Notes: generated by a model not told the origin, from the sequence alone. Positions 20,130 through 32,976 are shown, counted from the stretch's first letter. The stretch is DNA of 35,755 nt from Welwitschia mirabilis (GCA_051453625.1 JBOZIK010000001.1:14385948-14421702), one strand, 5' to 3'. Program-made: numbers and translations.

Positions 20130-23100
20130 CTTCAAGTAAACTTCCTCTTACTAATTAAGAGGTATTGACATTGCTTAATTCTAGTTGATCTATAAACTAT
20201 CAAAATTTTATTCAATGAAGTGGCTTTATCAAAATCTTTTCAACTTAATCTACTGATCTGTCGTATTGAACATTTGTTACACAAATTCAAACTAGTTCTT
20301 ATATCATGTGGATCTTTGGTGCAATATGTTTTTTCCTGTTATAAAACCTTGAATTCTTTATTGTATGGAAAGCTAACTAATTATTCACATATAATTTTGT
20401 CTCTTCTATGTATAAAAGGTTTAAAGTTGCTAGCAACTTTCATATCTAGATCACTTCCTTGCTTATTTTAAGTGATGTTATACACTTTGCTTTAGCTAAT
20501 GAATTCATTACATGCTTCATCCTAAGAATGTTAAGTACCTAGATGTATACTTTCCTATATCCTCACAACCACTAAAGGCCAAATCTATGGATGCTCTAAA
20601 TTTGACATTTTCATCCTACTGAAATAGCAATTTAGGACACTTTTATTCTTTTAGATACCTCAAAATGTTGGTAGCTATATTCTAATGATTCTATTTTTGT
20701 TTAGTTCCCTATATTGCTAATATTCCAATTGAATAATGAAATGTTAGGCCTGTCATTTTTCAACTAAATATTTCTTACCATTTATCAATATAATGTATCA
20801 TATGCATCTAGTGATTGTTTATCACTATTTTTTTCACCCTCTATGCCAAATTTCTCTAACACATTATCAATGTGTTTTAACTAATCTAGGAAACTTTTAT
20901 TTCTTTCATGAATTATTTTTCACTAAGGTAATACTTTATTAATTCCATGTTAGTTACTTCAAATTACTTTACAAGGTCCTTATTTAACTTCATAATACAC
21001 TTCTCATGTTCTGTAGTGATTAAAATGTTATCCACAAATATAATGAGATGTTTCTTTTTATCATCTCACATTTAATAAACAATGTATCATTAGTATCTTC
21101 ATATTCATACACATCAAAATCCATTTTCACTTAGCAACTATCCTTCACCCTAATGTATCATGTATGCAATGCCTATTTCAAACTATATATGGACTTTCTT
21201 AGTATGCTTTCTTCTAATCTTATTCATTTACCTTAATACATTTATATTGAGTCATGTAAATCTCCTTTTAATGTTTCCATTAAGCAACAAATCTTTAAAT
21301 CAAGATAATGTGTTTTTTAGCCTTTTTGTGCCACTAATGCAACTAAGATTATAATGTTCTGTCACTTTGCTATTAGTGGGAAAAAAATTCTATGTTGTCT
21401 ACTTCATGTTTTCACATAAATCCTTCTATACTGAATCTAGCCTTAATTTCATCAAATGCTCCATTAACTTTGTAATTATTATAAAATGTTCATTATTTCT
21501 TAGCACTTTTCTTCTTAACATTGAAGTTCACTAGCTTTAGAGTGTCATTTTGTATGAATGATTGATGTCTTATGCTTATTGCATGTCTTCATTCTAGGTA
21601 TTTTACTATCTCATTAAATGTTACTAATTGACTACTTCAATTAAGGTATATATTGGTATTATCTATTTTAATATTAGCTTCTTCATTCTTCCTTCCTTAG
21701 TGAATTATACTTCCTAGTCAAGTGCCTAAGTTTNNNNNNNNNNNNNNNNNNNNNNNNNNNNNNNNNNNNNNNNNNNNNNNNNNNNNNNNNNNNNNNNNNN
21801 NNNNNNNNNNNNNNNNNNNNNNNNNNNNNNNNNTGCCTAAGTTTCTAGCTTCCTCTAACATTTAGTTATTCAAAACTTAGCATGCCTTAGGACATCTTAA
21901 ACCTATAAGAGTAAGATCAAGAATTTTTCATTTATGTTATTTATTTTATACACTTATTTATTAGAAGCGTCCTCTTTATCATGTAAGCTTGAAATTTCTC
22001 ATATGTGCATTCTTTGCTAGAGCTATTGAGCATCCTACGACTATGCTAATTCATGTTTAGGTAATTAATAAAACCACCTATGTAGAGATCCTTAGTTTGA
22101 ATCCTACATCATCACATTTAGAGGGTTACTTTTCTTACTAAGGGTTACTTCCCTTATGAAAGACTTGAATCTATGCATATACATCACCTAATGTCCTATA
22201 ATGATGCTTCATGTCATGGGTCTTTACTCTTTCATCTAATGTAATGAATTATTTATCATGCTCTACAAACACTATATAGCAAGAAAACAATGATCTTTTA
22301 TTAGTCTAGTAAAAAAACTTTATACCCCATTTTGTTTACTTCATACAAAATAAAAATGCCTAATTGTACATACCATTAAAATTTATTATAGTTTAGTAGA
22401 AAGATGAAGGTGTAATAATGTAATTCAAGCACTTTAAAATGTTTGAATCTTTTTCATGTCCTACCATAATACATTATATGGTGTGATTCTCTATTAAATT
22501 ATTAAATGTTGAGACAATATTATCTAATGTCTCTTTCCATGAACAAGTAGACAAATTCTTACATATAAGCATTACTTGCACCACATTACAAATTGTGTAA
22601 TTCATTTGCTTAGCAACACCATTCTACTATGATATGTCTAAAATGATTTTTTGGTGATGAATTCCTTCTTCTATTGAAATTAATCAAACTCAATTGAGAT
22701 ATACTCCCCTTCATTATTAGTATGTAAAGCCTTAGTCTATAGTGAGCATTAAGTTAACTCTTTGTATGTTGGAATTTAAAACTTATACTAAAGAAAACTA
22801 TACATACTTTCTTTTAAAAAGAATTAATAAAAGTGAATAAATGTAAATTACCTTTCAATGTTTTAATTATCATTAGTTCATCCACATCAAAGTTCATGAA
22901 CTCTAACCTCCTTCTAACATGATGATTACTCTTCTCTAATGGTTATTGTATGGCCTTATTCATAATGCATGTCTTACACTTATCTTTAGATTTTTCAGAA
23001 CTCTTATAAGGTAAGCCATATGTTCTAATGGTACATAATCAAGACTATCACGCCATAATGCTTCTGTTAAAGGATTTTTCAGATTATGCATCTTTACCAC

Positions 23101-24000
23101 CATATACTAGAAATGCTTGTTCTTTTTTACTAGAAGAAATTCCTCTTTCCTTCTTACATGTTAATTTATTTTTGTTTAAATACATTGACTTTACTTATAA
23201 TTAATCAACAAGAAATATATTTCCATCTTTGGTAATCTTAACTTCATCCTCTATTATTATGATGATGAGATGAAAGCCTTTTGAACTAATGTATGGAATG
23301 AAAACAAATTTTGTTTTAACTTGAGAATGTACAAAACATATTTTAGTTGTAATTGAGATAATCCATTTGAAAATTTCACTAACATCATTCTAATACCTAA
23401 TAATAGTTGTGAATTTTGATCTACCATTTTGACTATGCTTTAAAATATCTAATTCAACCTATAGAACAAGTCCTTTCTTAGAGTTGTATCCTAAATTGAT
23501 CTAGTAACCATTATTCAATAGTCTATTATATTCAATATTTAATATCCTACTATACTGACTAGCACTAAATTCCCACAATCTATTATGTTTGCATTACTTT
23601 CAACTAGACTAGCTTATTTCCATGTTTTAAAATTTTTCCTCGCTATAACTTTCTTTCATGTTCCTCCTTCACAGGTTCAAAAAAGGTTGTTGATTCGTTT
23701 TTAGTATTAGAGTATACAAACACTTGCATTGTTTCCTATACCTAATGTGCTTGACATTTCTTAGGAGGTTAGTCATATGAGAGTTTATAACTATATGCAT
23801 AGTGGCCATTTATCTTGTATCTTTTACACTTTAGTCATCTTACATCTTTCTTCCTGGATCCAACTTCTTGGTGCTCATTTAGATCTTAAAATCTATCATT
23901 GTAGTTTAGCTTATTATGTCTGCTCTACATTTGTTTCCTTAACAATCTTGCCTACTATTAACCATACTATAGTTAGCTTATTAATTGTAGAAATAATTCT
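20130..24000 (-). pseudogene. Copia gag-pol relic (integrase, reverse transcriptase, RNase H)
   Basis: Landmarks on the minus strand: a zinc-knuckle-like KCKRYKINGHYAYSY near 23825-23785 (first cysteine codon now TGA, spacing imperfect); integrase NNEGEYISIEFD at about 22718-22683 (family DNGGEY, catalytic Asp lost) and NGVAKQMN near 22623-22600; reverse transcriptase IIFVDNILITTEHEK with FVDN at 21038-21027 (family YVDD); RNase H NSRFYNRKKHIAP at about 20350-20310 and a KPLH..KF tail near 20225-20210. Every domain is broken and catalytic residues are changed, so no product is possible. Order and strand match Copia rather than Gypsy, since integrase precedes reverse transcriptase. Confidence 0.75.
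21734..21833. other. 100-N assembly gap with 11-bp flank overlap
   Basis: TGCCTAAGTTT occurs directly before (21723-21733) and directly after (21834-21844) the gap, so the real gap is probably absent and the contig ends overlap. Confidence 0.8.
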
Positions 24001-25410
24001 AATATAATTCAAATAGTATGTTTCATATTATTTATTAAGGTTTTTAAGGATTTTAGTTAGTATTCCAAATTCATGATCTTTAACTTTCCATTATGTAATA
24101 GTGTTATATTAATTTGTTTATATGCTAGGATAATTTAATAATTGTTAATTAGAAATGACCATGTAATGCACTACTTCCTACAGTCCTTGTTAATAATATT
24201 GTTAATTCTTCAAACCTCATTAATGACATTCAATGCCTTATTCTTTTTGACATTAAGATTTTTCATCTTATTTTAAAAAAAAGGAATTTTTTTAAATATG
24301 TATTATCACATTGTATTTTGTATATTTTCAAAATCTCATATGTGGTTATACATTTTTGTACAATTTCATGATGACATCCATTCATAACAAAAATAATTAA
24401 AGAATATAACACTTCATTAATGTCATGGATCATGTGTCTTAGTTAAACTCACCTTATAAGATTAAAAACACATTTATTATGAAATTGATCAACATTTTTT
24501 ATTATTTCTATATCAATTATACTAGCTTTAGATACCTTAAAGTGATTTAAGTGTGTCTTTCAAGTTTTCAAAGTTTATGAGAACTATGATAAAATGTATC
24601 ATCTAGAGTAGGAAAGGTAGTGTGATATCTAAAGTATTTCAAATACACCCTTTTAAGTTTTTACATCTTTTATAGCTTCCAAAGAGTAATTTACAATTAT
24701 GTTATCTAAGCAATGAATTTTTTTCTCTCTAGTATGATAGAACACTCACTAGAATTGAAAATAATGAAACTACAAAATTTCAAATGGATTCTTAATATAA
24801 TAACTTGAAATATTATATTTTTAGTCTCTAATCTTCTCTTAGTATTAAATATCCTCCAAGACATCAAACTTCCTTCTGGCATCACATTTTATTATAGAAA
24901 ATAAAATCTTTTTTAGGTTTTACACGTCTTTTATTATCAAATCTTACTTCTAATCGTCAACTAGGTATTTGTCTTTAAAACTTAACATATGATATTTAAC
25001 AACATGTGTGATGTTTGATGCCTAATAGCTAATCATATCACATAATGTATCACCCTGGGCAATGCAACATTTGATTTTTAACATTAGTATGTAGTATAGT
25101 ACATATATCACATGTATGAAAGTTAACATTAGACATGTGAAACTTTTGATGTATAATGCCTTGTGTTAACTTTGATATTTAAAATTATATAAAATGTGAT
25201 TTTTTAATATTATTCATCCTACAATGTGATGAATACCTTAGGGATCTATTAATAAGATATTTAGATATCTAGAGTAAATATTTACTCCATAAATCTTCTA
25301 TAAATGTTATAAGCAATGAGGGTTTCAAACCTGATAAAATCTAGATCTCAAACAATAAGTAGCCAAATTAGCAAACTATAACTATAAATATTTAAAGGAT
25401 TTCTCCTAGA

Positions 25411-25430
25411 CCTTGCGCTTTGATAAGGGC
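25411..25430 (-). other. Copia primer-binding-site remnant
   Basis: On the minus strand the sequence reads CCTTATCAAAGCGCAAGG, which retains the TATCA.AGC core of the plant Copia primer-binding site (TGGTATCAGAGC). Its position at the inner edge of the high-coordinate LTR is as expected for an element on the minus strand. Confidence 0.5.
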
Positions 25431-25810
25431 TAACAAATCAATAGAAATATAACTTGCTCCAAATTGTACATTAAAAGAACCATTGTATTGAGTTCATCTA
25501 AAACAAGGAAGTTAACAAGAAATATAAAAACATAGGAATGGTTAAAAATAGAAATGAAATTTAATTCCTATTACATAATAAAAGTAGTAAAAATTAAAGA
25601 ATATAATTAGAATAGAGAGCACACCCATATTTAAAGATAAAAATTGGAAGTTTCCCATTAAAGTAACCTTAGTTTGTAATATGTGATTGAGATTTTATTG
25701 ACATTAAACTTATTAGTTTATTAAATTATGAACATTATAACTAAAGCTAAAAGCCATAGAATATTAGAAGCAATAAATTATTTTAAGAATTATAATCCTT
25801 TACTACTCGC
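25431..25810 (-). repeat. 5' LTR of the old minus-strand Copia
   Basis: Matches the 19641-20060 copy at several collinear blocks (TTAAAAG..CATT.CATTGAGTT-like at 25471, CCCATTAAAG at 25654, TTTATTAAATTAT at 25718). The inner edge is set by the primer-binding-site remnant; the outer edge is only approximate. Confidence 0.6.
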
Positions 25811-27788
25811 ATACATTATTATAGAGCATTTAGATAAATAAAAAAAGATATATTGGAATGTCAATATAATGTAACTATTGTTATAGCATATCTTTGATGG
25901 TATAACTATAGAACTTTAAAAAATGTTTTATTCATTAGTTTGATCAATGTAACATTTCAAAATAATGAGATGATTTATGATGGAATGATTTTAGTGAAAT
26001 TTGACTTATGAAGTTACATCTTTTTTATTTTACTTAATTGATCTATAACTCTTTGTTTTGAAAAAATAAGAGGTTTTTCAAGAATTCTATTCATCATAAT
26101 AAACCTGTATCTATTTAAATTTGATTACTTACCATTCTTGTAAAACATTTGTACTTTATTCATATATAATTGTCTATTCATCTCAAGATAAAATTTATTA
26201 TTTAGTTTATTTCATATAATTTCTCAACTAAGTGATTTACCTTAGTTTAATTTTCTAAACTGTATGGATATGTCTTTTCCTAAAGCTAATTTCTAGGTCA
26301 TTTCATGAGTTTTTTAAAATGTAAGAGATAAATTTATTCTACTTTGTCATTACAATCCTAACATTTCATATCTTTGACTAAATATTGATATGAATTTAAA
26401 CATTTAGAAGAGATAAAACTATAGCTTGCATTTTGTTTAATATGTACCAATTTTCATAAGTATATTGCCTTTTTTTTTAGCATCTAAACGCTTGAATTTG
26501 TATATATTTCACCCTATAAAATTTAGTAAATAATATATCTTAGGGTTATAAATAAGATTTAATACTGAATTATTGTTAGTCAAGTTTAATGCCTATAATT
26601 TTGAATTATATTAGAAATGATTAATACTTAGATTTAATCTTATAGGTTATCCTGAGTTGTCTATCTTTTAACCGAAACATATTACTCAAAGAGACTAGCA
26701 CCACTATCTACACTCATGAAATTGTAAACATTTTAGAGGAATATTAGTTTATAGAAAAAATAATTAAAGATCAATTGATATATTATTCACATAAGCTTTC
26801 AAAATGAGGGAAAAAAGTCAATTTAATAGTTAAAGAATCAATGAAGATCTTAAGAAGATGAAGGATTAATGTGATTAATTCTAATGTCTAACAAAATTCA
26901 TCTAGATTATATTTTATACATCTTAACACACTAAGTGCATGTCATTATAATTAACAATCCAACCATATGCTATATAAGAAAAATCTCCTCAAGAATTAAT
27001 CTATTTAATTCATTCATTTCATGTTTCATGATTATTTTCAGTTTTACATTTCATTCTTTTAGGTTCATAATTCCCATGGATTTGATGAGGTCTTATGTTA
27101 TCATGAGATTCTAAACCTTCTTTCTTCCTCTATAAGCATATGGGAATGATTGCTTCATAAGACATTTTCCTTACTAAGGCTAAGAATTTATTCTTTCCTA
27201 GATTGTTATTTCCTAAATTGTTTAAATAATTGATTAATGCACTTTGATCCATGATTGGATCTATTTTTTTATTCCATCATTGATATGGTTATAATTATAA
27301 GCTATATGATAGTTAATTGGTCTTTATAAGAATATAAATAAACAGTAATCAAATTAATAATTAAGGTAGTGAAGGAACATCATTCATATATTACATAAAC
27401 GATTATGAAATGATTATGCATATAAGTCATACCATTTTTATACATTAATATATCTTTTTTGTTATTAGTTATTAGTACTAACATTCCTCCCTTTTAAAAT
27501 AATAAGTTGAAGAATTCAATAGTAACACAAAGTTTTCAAACTTCTTTACATTCAACACTCATAAAACTATTAAAGGAATTTCAAGTAGACTTAATATAAG
27601 AAATATAACATCTTCTTATGGAATACTAATCTTATAGAATGAAAAGATGTGCTTTCAAATAATCAATATTTCTATTATTAATCGCTTGAATTGTATCTTT
27701 TATATCGAAATAATAATGTGTTTTTGCACACCAATGCCTTATATTATAAGTATATTTTGAATGTTAAGGACTTCCTTTAATCATAATA
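25811..27788. other. AT-rich intergenic DNA, nothing recognised
   Basis: No coding homology, tandem structure or RNA gene was identified. Confidence 0.5.
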
Positions 27789-27807
27789 CACTACAAGATA
27801 TCTAGGA

Positions 27808-27947
27808 TTTTAAGGCATTTATTTTAATAAATACCTTAAGTATAAATTTTTTTGAGACATTTATTTTAAGAAGTAAAAATGTCTTTTAAGGAATTTTTTT
27901 AAGCAAATGTTTTGAAAAAAAATTAAAGTAAAATAAATGCCTTAAAA
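27808..27947. repeat. Perfect 19-bp inverted repeat inside the CACTA-like element
   Basis: TTTTAAGGCATTTATTTTA at 27808-27826 is the exact reverse complement of 27929-27947. The arms are separated by 102 bases. Their perfect match in such a mutated region is notable. Confidence 0.95.
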
Positions 27948-28104
27948 CATACTTTTACATCATTTATTGAAAAATGCCTTAAAAATAAAGCGTATTTTTA
28001 AGGAGTTTAAGAAACAAATGTCTTAAAAGCCTGCATAAAAAGAAATAAAAACTTAAGAAAACATTCTTTAAAACATGAAATAGAAATCTTTCATGCAAAC
28101 CCTA

Positions 28105-28255
28105 GACCCATCACTCACTGCTTGCTTATCGCTTGCTGCTTGCTTGCTGCTCACTCATCACTTGCACACCATTCGCTACTTGCTCCTCACTTTCTCGTTG
28201 TTTGGACACTGCTTACCGCTTACTGCTTGCTCGCTACTTGCCACTCACTACTATG
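28105..28255 (+). repeat. CTTGCT/ACTCACT-rich low-complexity tract
   Basis: About 150 bases built from variants of GCTTGCTGCTTGCT, CACTTGC and ACTCACT, strongly pyrimidine-biased on the + strand and richer in C than its surroundings. It produces an apparent 60-codon Leu-rich frame (28093-28275), which I regard as a by-product of the repeat. Confidence 0.7.
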
Positions 28256-28335
28256 AATATTTCAAAAGTTTGTAAGAGCCTTAACTATCCATTAAGGACA
28301 TAAACATAGTAATACTGATGCTTCCTGTAATAGTG

Positions 28336-31300
28336 TTGACTATCTCTCTAGATGAGAAGCATGTAGAAGCATTTTGTTCTCCATGTTTCAACTTCTAATT
28401 ACAGTCCAATATCTCTAAAGTGAGTAGACTAGAGTGAGAACTGTTAAATGCATTCTTTCAAATGTATGTTTTCAATTTAGGAGTTAGATTTGTGTATTTC
28501 AATGACTTGTATTCTGTTAGCACTCATCTTTGTTAGATTTAGTTCAATAAGAAATGTTTAGCATATGTCCTATCAAGTACCATTTTTGATGTCTCGAGAA
28601 AATGCTTGATTTTAACTAAAATATATTCACAAGAAACATAATGAAACTGAAATTCATGTAAAAAAATTAATCTAAGATATATGAAAGCAAACTGATATAA
28701 AACCATAGGGATGATGTAATTTTTTGTTTTGCATCTAACTCTAGCAACTAAAGTCTAGTTGTGCCTTTTTTTAGGTAGAGCATTAAGCACTTAGAGGTTC
28801 GAACACTAACCGTCAACCTACTGAACTCCCTTTATGAGTTTCAGAAATCAAACTCTGAGAGGTGACTTTAAATGCTTTTCAAACTAAGAAACTGAACTAT
28901 AATATTTTTAAAAGTTAATGTCATAACATAAAGAAGATAACACAGCAGAACTATATGATATACAAACCATTATTCCAATCATGATAGTATTGAAATATTA
29001 AAATAATATGTTATTTCTATAGATTTTCTTTGTGCTTGTACTGCACCTAAAAATAATCCACCTTTTAAAATTCAATTAGTATTTTGTCTAATCATTTCTA
29101 TGTTTCTACATTCTGCATGCATCCAAGCTGTAAAGCATAGCTCGAAATAGTTCTTTTAAATCTGATTTTTTCCCTCTTTATGAGTATTCTATCCTTACCT
29201 CGTTTAAACATTTAATGAGGTTTTATCCCTATTCGTTAGATCGATATGTGACTTCTCATTTCAAATTTTATTGATTTTACACCATCTTATAAAATATCTT
29301 TTCATTTTTCATTTACGTGGATTTGAGCTAGTCTTCCTTAAAATTAGTTTATAAGAATTTTTGCCTACTCCTTTAGTCATCATGTGATTTTTTATTTCAT
29401 GCTTCTATGTGTCTTCACACATTGAAGAATAAGAAGGAACACGTTACAAAAGTGTCATACCTATTCTTATGCATGTTGACCTAGCCACACCAATGATCTA
29501 GAGAAACAAACTCCTCTAGTTCAACTAAAGACATCATAAAAACATGATATAATACATTACTAATGGTCTTTACAAATTTAGCAAAATTTCACTCAAAGAT
29601 AAAGCTACCCATATTTAGCTGTAACCTTAGAAGCTAACTTCTCCCAATGACCTATTTCAACCTTTTAGTTATTAAGAAGGATTGTTATATTCACTCATGT
29701 ACTTTTGGAACATAGCACCATCCATCTCCAATTCAAATAACTTGCATGTATGTACATGTTGTAGTTCATTGTTATGAAAGTCTGACTCACCTCCAAGCTC
29801 ATTTTACTTGTCAAATTAGAACTCAACAAATTTGAAAACATTTTGACCTTCTTTTACACACCTCCTATGTCACATTGTCATTAAACCCAGACTCATCTTA
29901 AAAGCCACTTTGCATGTTAAATTGAATCCTTACCATACTCAACTACTTTGGCTAACAAAAATTAATGTTCATCCAAATGATCCAAAACTTAGTGAGTTCC
30001 CAAGTTAAATTTAGTTTAGCAAGCATTACTATTTTAGACCTATTGGTTTTCTTAGCCAAACACATAAATCTTCAAAACTCATTGTGAGTTTAATAATAAT
30101 ACCATAGCATCACATTCGTCCAAATCACAAAAGGTGTTCTCTTTAAATTTGAAACAAGTCTAGGTAATAAGAAGACATTCATTACTAGGGCCTCCATTAA
30201 TCATCAACTAGCAACTCCCTACCAAAACTGCTTTGCTTTGAGAAATTAATAAATTGCATCCTTTTGAGCCAATGCATCCTCCAATGGAACCTTGCATCAG
30301 TCACATCTTTACCTATGAGTGTTAGTTTTCCTAATTAAGCCACACATATAACTAGTCATGTCATGCTAACTCTAACTTGAAGATGAAGTTGTATTGTAAG
30401 AGACAAACATGATGAAAAATAATCCACAATAAACAGTAGCTATTTGTCAAATGTACCTGGTGGCTTTCAATACAAGTCTGTCATTAATCCTTAACTCTGC
30501 TTCAAGTCCCAATTCAACTAAAGATGAATTTTCTGAATTACAAGAAGCATGAAAGCTGTAAAAATTTGTATGCCAAAAGGCACCAAATGTTTGTCATGGA
30601 AAATGCCAAACATGATGAAAAATAAGATAGAAAGAAAGAAGAGCCTTTCATAAAAATGGGAAGACAACCCACAGATAGTAATAATGTCAAATTAGATGAC
30701 ATCATGGGAATTTTATGGAATCTATATTTGGTCACAGTCTTGACCATCCTGAAACATAATTGGATGCATCAACCAGGATATGTTGAAGATAACTACTCTA
30801 TGAATTTATCAATACCTTTCATCATTTATCAAATTATCTATGTTTATGTTAAAATTGACCTCAATGGCTATGAATTAATCTTGGCTGAAGTCAGAAAAGC
30901 AAGACCATTTCTTAGTAACTGAATAAGAGCTTGTAATAACAATTCGCTCATCAGAATGATAATGAATTAACCTCCCTGATAAAATGTTATGTTTTAATAT
31001 TATGATTTACTTTGTTAACATTTTAGAATAGAATGTCCTCAAAATTGGTTTCATTCTACAACATACATAATTAATAAAAACATCAATGTTTGTTTAAACC
31101 AAGTAAAAATAGATTAACAACACTTAAAAATTTTCAGTTAAAATACTCACTATTTTCAATTTGAGTTAATTAGAAATTTAGAAACAAGGAAAATAAATAT
31201 TTCTTAAAAACCAAATTTCAATATCCTGATATAATATACATTACTAGGTTTTTGTTTCTTGAATTGCATCAACCAAAAAAAGGAAAATTTTGGTATTCAA

Positions 31301-31903
31301 ATACAGACATTATTCTTATCTTTCTGTGCTGACTATAATATCGAATATAGATGCAATAAATGTAAATGTAATTCCTTTGATTAAGTAATATGAAAGTAAG
31401 GACATTATAAGCTTGCATCACATGAAATTGGAAGTTTTCTAGCTAAGTTAATAAAGCACTAGCAACACAAATTTGATATGCTTCAAAGTTCAGACTTCAA
31501 AACATCCATTTTTCAGATTCTTTACTTTAATAATTAGGTAGCTTAATTGTGGTGATTAGTAACCATGCTTATCACTAGAGCATTTCTCTATGAATCTTTT
31601 AAGTTGTGTAACGATCACGTGGCCTATAGCTTTCACTTCAATAGCCTTATATAGACTATGCATTCTTTTAAGAAGGATGCCTATGCTGTTAGCTATGCTT
31701 TCTTCTTTTTCTATCAATGTTGTCTATTTGTTTTAGTATCAGTTGTAGCTATTATAATTTTGCCTCTGTTTTCCATTCATTTCAGATATCTATTCTTACA
31801 TCTATGAAGTCGTTGAATTAGAAGGGTGTTTTTAGAGCTACCTCTCCTATGACCTAAGCTTCTTTCTTTTGATTATGACAAATCATTGAGTTTCTTCTCA
31901 TAG
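28336..31903. other. AT-rich intergenic DNA with a possible tRNA-like relic
   Basis: No gene recognised. The longest ATG frame (30656-30922, 88 codons) has no recognisable domain and lies in AT-rich sequence. A tRNA-like fragment lies at 28774-28804. Earlier exons of a LONELY GUY gene, which might be expected upstream of the 32223 exon, were looked for here and not found. Confidence 0.4.
28774..28804 (+). repeat. tRNA-like (SINE head) fragment
   Basis: GGTAGAGC (28774-28781) matches the 3' half of a tRNA D-arm, and AGGTTCGAAC (28795-28804) matches a tRNA T-loop/B box. Only 13 bases separate them, far too few for an anticodon arm, so this is not a functional tRNA. It may be the deleted head of a SINE. 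Confidence 0.3.
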
Positions 31904-32391
31904 AGAAGAGATCTTTTACACTAATTTTCATTGAACTAAATTTTTTATGGCCTTTACTCTTACCTACTATAGCTTTCTATATGTTTCACCTATGTTTGAT
32001 CACTTCTGCTGCCCTTTGCATCTATTGTTGACTGTTCGACCTTGTTGCTAATTTCTTGTAGGTTAGACATTCTTCTCACTCCTAGCTAATGCTACCATGT
32101 ACTAATGCCATCTGCATCGATTTTCCAATGTCACTTATGATAAGAATAGGGTAGATATTCTAAATCAAACATAATAATTGTGAGTTATTCTATAGAAATA
32201 ATGGTATTCTATGTTTGAACAGTATCTAGAGAGAGTGTTGAAGAAGTGAAAGCAGTTGCAGACATGCATGAAAGGAAGACTAAAATGGCTAGGCAAGATG
32301 ATGCTTTCATTGCTTTACTAAGTAAGTTCTGAAAGTACATTCCCTATTTACCAGGGCTTGGAAAAACTTTTGTATTGACGTCACTGCTAAG
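31904..32391. repeat. Left copy of a gap-flanking duplication (about 488 bp)
   Basis: Collinear with 32492-32976 with scattered substitutions and a 4-base TAAG difference inside the LOG-like exon junction. The copies sit directly on either side of the 100-N gap 32392-32491. Likely allelic or copy-variant contig ends that were not merged. Confidence 0.9.
32223..32391 (+). pseudogene. LOG: LONELY GUY (LOG) exon remnants, left copy
   Basis: After an acceptor-like GAACAG, bases 32223-32321 encode [19 protein letters not shown] followed by [14 protein letters not shown], matching the LOG family segment that runs from the TGETVGEVK region to MHxRKxxMAxxxDAFIALPGG. LOG is a cytokinin riboside 5'-monophosphate phosphoribohydrolase. 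The exon ends at AA|GTAAGT (donor at 32322). A short 33-base intron-like stretch ends in CCAG at 32354, and GGCTTGGAAAAACTTTTG then resembles the start of the next exon (GGxGTLEELL), with the GYGT part damaged. The P-G-G of the catalytic PGGxGTxxE motif is not intact. Splice-site-like borders suggest a genomic copy, not a processed one. No other LOG exons were seen. Confidence 0.72.
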
Positions 32392-32491
32392 NNNNNNNNN
32401 NNNNNNNNNNNNNNNNNNNNNNNNNNNNNNNNNNNNNNNNNNNNNNNNNNNNNNNNNNNNNNNNNNNNNNNNNNNNNNNNNNNNNNNNNNN
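32392..32491. other. 100-N assembly gap between duplicate flanks
   Basis: The 488 bases before and 485 bases after this gap are versions of the same sequence; the gap is probably artificial. Confidence 0.85.
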
Positions 32492-32976
32492 AGAAGAGAT
32501 ATTTCACACTAATTTTCATCGAACTACAATTTTTATGGCCTTTACTCTTACCTACTATAGCTCTCTATATGTTTCACCTGTTTTTGATCACTTCTGTTGC
32601 CCTTTGCATCTATTGTTGACTGTTTGATCTTTGTTGCTAATTTCTTGTAGGTTAGACATTCTTCTCGCTCCTTGCTAATGCTACCATGTACTAATGCCAT
32701 CTGCATCCATTTTCCAAGGCCACTTATGATAATAATAGGGTAGATATTCTAAAGCAAACATAATAATTTTGAGTTGTTCTATAGAAATAATGGTATTCTA
32801 TGTTTGAGCAGTATCTAGAGAGAGTGTTAAAGAAGTGAAAGCAGTTGCAGACATGCATGAAAGAAAGACTGAAATGGCTAGGCAAGATGACGCTTTCATT
32901 GCTTTACTAAGTTCTGAAAGTAAATTCCCTATTCACCAGGGCTTGGAAAAACTTTTGTATTGACGTCACTGCTAAG
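32492..32976. repeat. Right copy of the gap-flanking duplication
   Basis: Collinear with 31904-32391; see that entry. This copy continues into the LTR of the younger Copia, whereas the left copy is cut by the gap. Confidence 0.9.

Larger units (their letters stand above)
19641..25810 (-). mobile_element. Full-length, strongly decayed Ty1/Copia retrotransposon
   Basis: Both ends carry alignable LTR-like sequence (about 19641-20060 and about 25431-25810). Between them, on the minus strand and in correct Copia order from high to low coordinates, come a primer-binding-site remnant, a gag zinc-knuckle-like segment (near 23830-23785), integrase (near 22720-22600), reverse transcriptase (near 21080-20900) and RNase H (near 20560-20190). 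All domains are full of stops and frameshifts. Outer LTR limits and target-site duplications could not be fixed. A 100-N gap (21734-21833) with an 11-bp flank overlap lies inside. Confidence 0.75.
27789..28335. mobile_element. CACTA-like non-autonomous DNA element (about 547 bp)
   Basis: The left end reads CACTACAAGATATC (27789-27802). The right end, read on the minus strand, begins CACTATTACAGGAAGCATC (28335-28317). Both resemble plant CACTA (En/Spm) termini. Subterminal copies of TTAAGGCATTT / GCCTTAAAA occur repeatedly in both orientations, as expected for transposase-binding repeats. No transposase is present. The 3-bp flanks (ATA and TTG) do not match, so either the ends have decayed or the right end is misplaced. 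Confidence 0.55.

Noticed and set aside
28093-28275. 60-codon Leu-rich ORF starting with ATG
   Set aside because: Arises from the CTTGCT-type low-complexity tract within the CACTA-like element; no signal peptide design or homology stands out beyond the repeat.
28774-28804. Functional tRNA gene
   Set aside because: D-arm and T-loop motifs are only 13 bases apart, there is no room for an anticodon arm, and no acceptor stem pairs.
30538-30922. Overlapping open frames on both strands (69 and 88 codons)
   Set aside because: No recognised domain; tentative resemblance to the end of a Gypsy integrase could not be supported by any motif.
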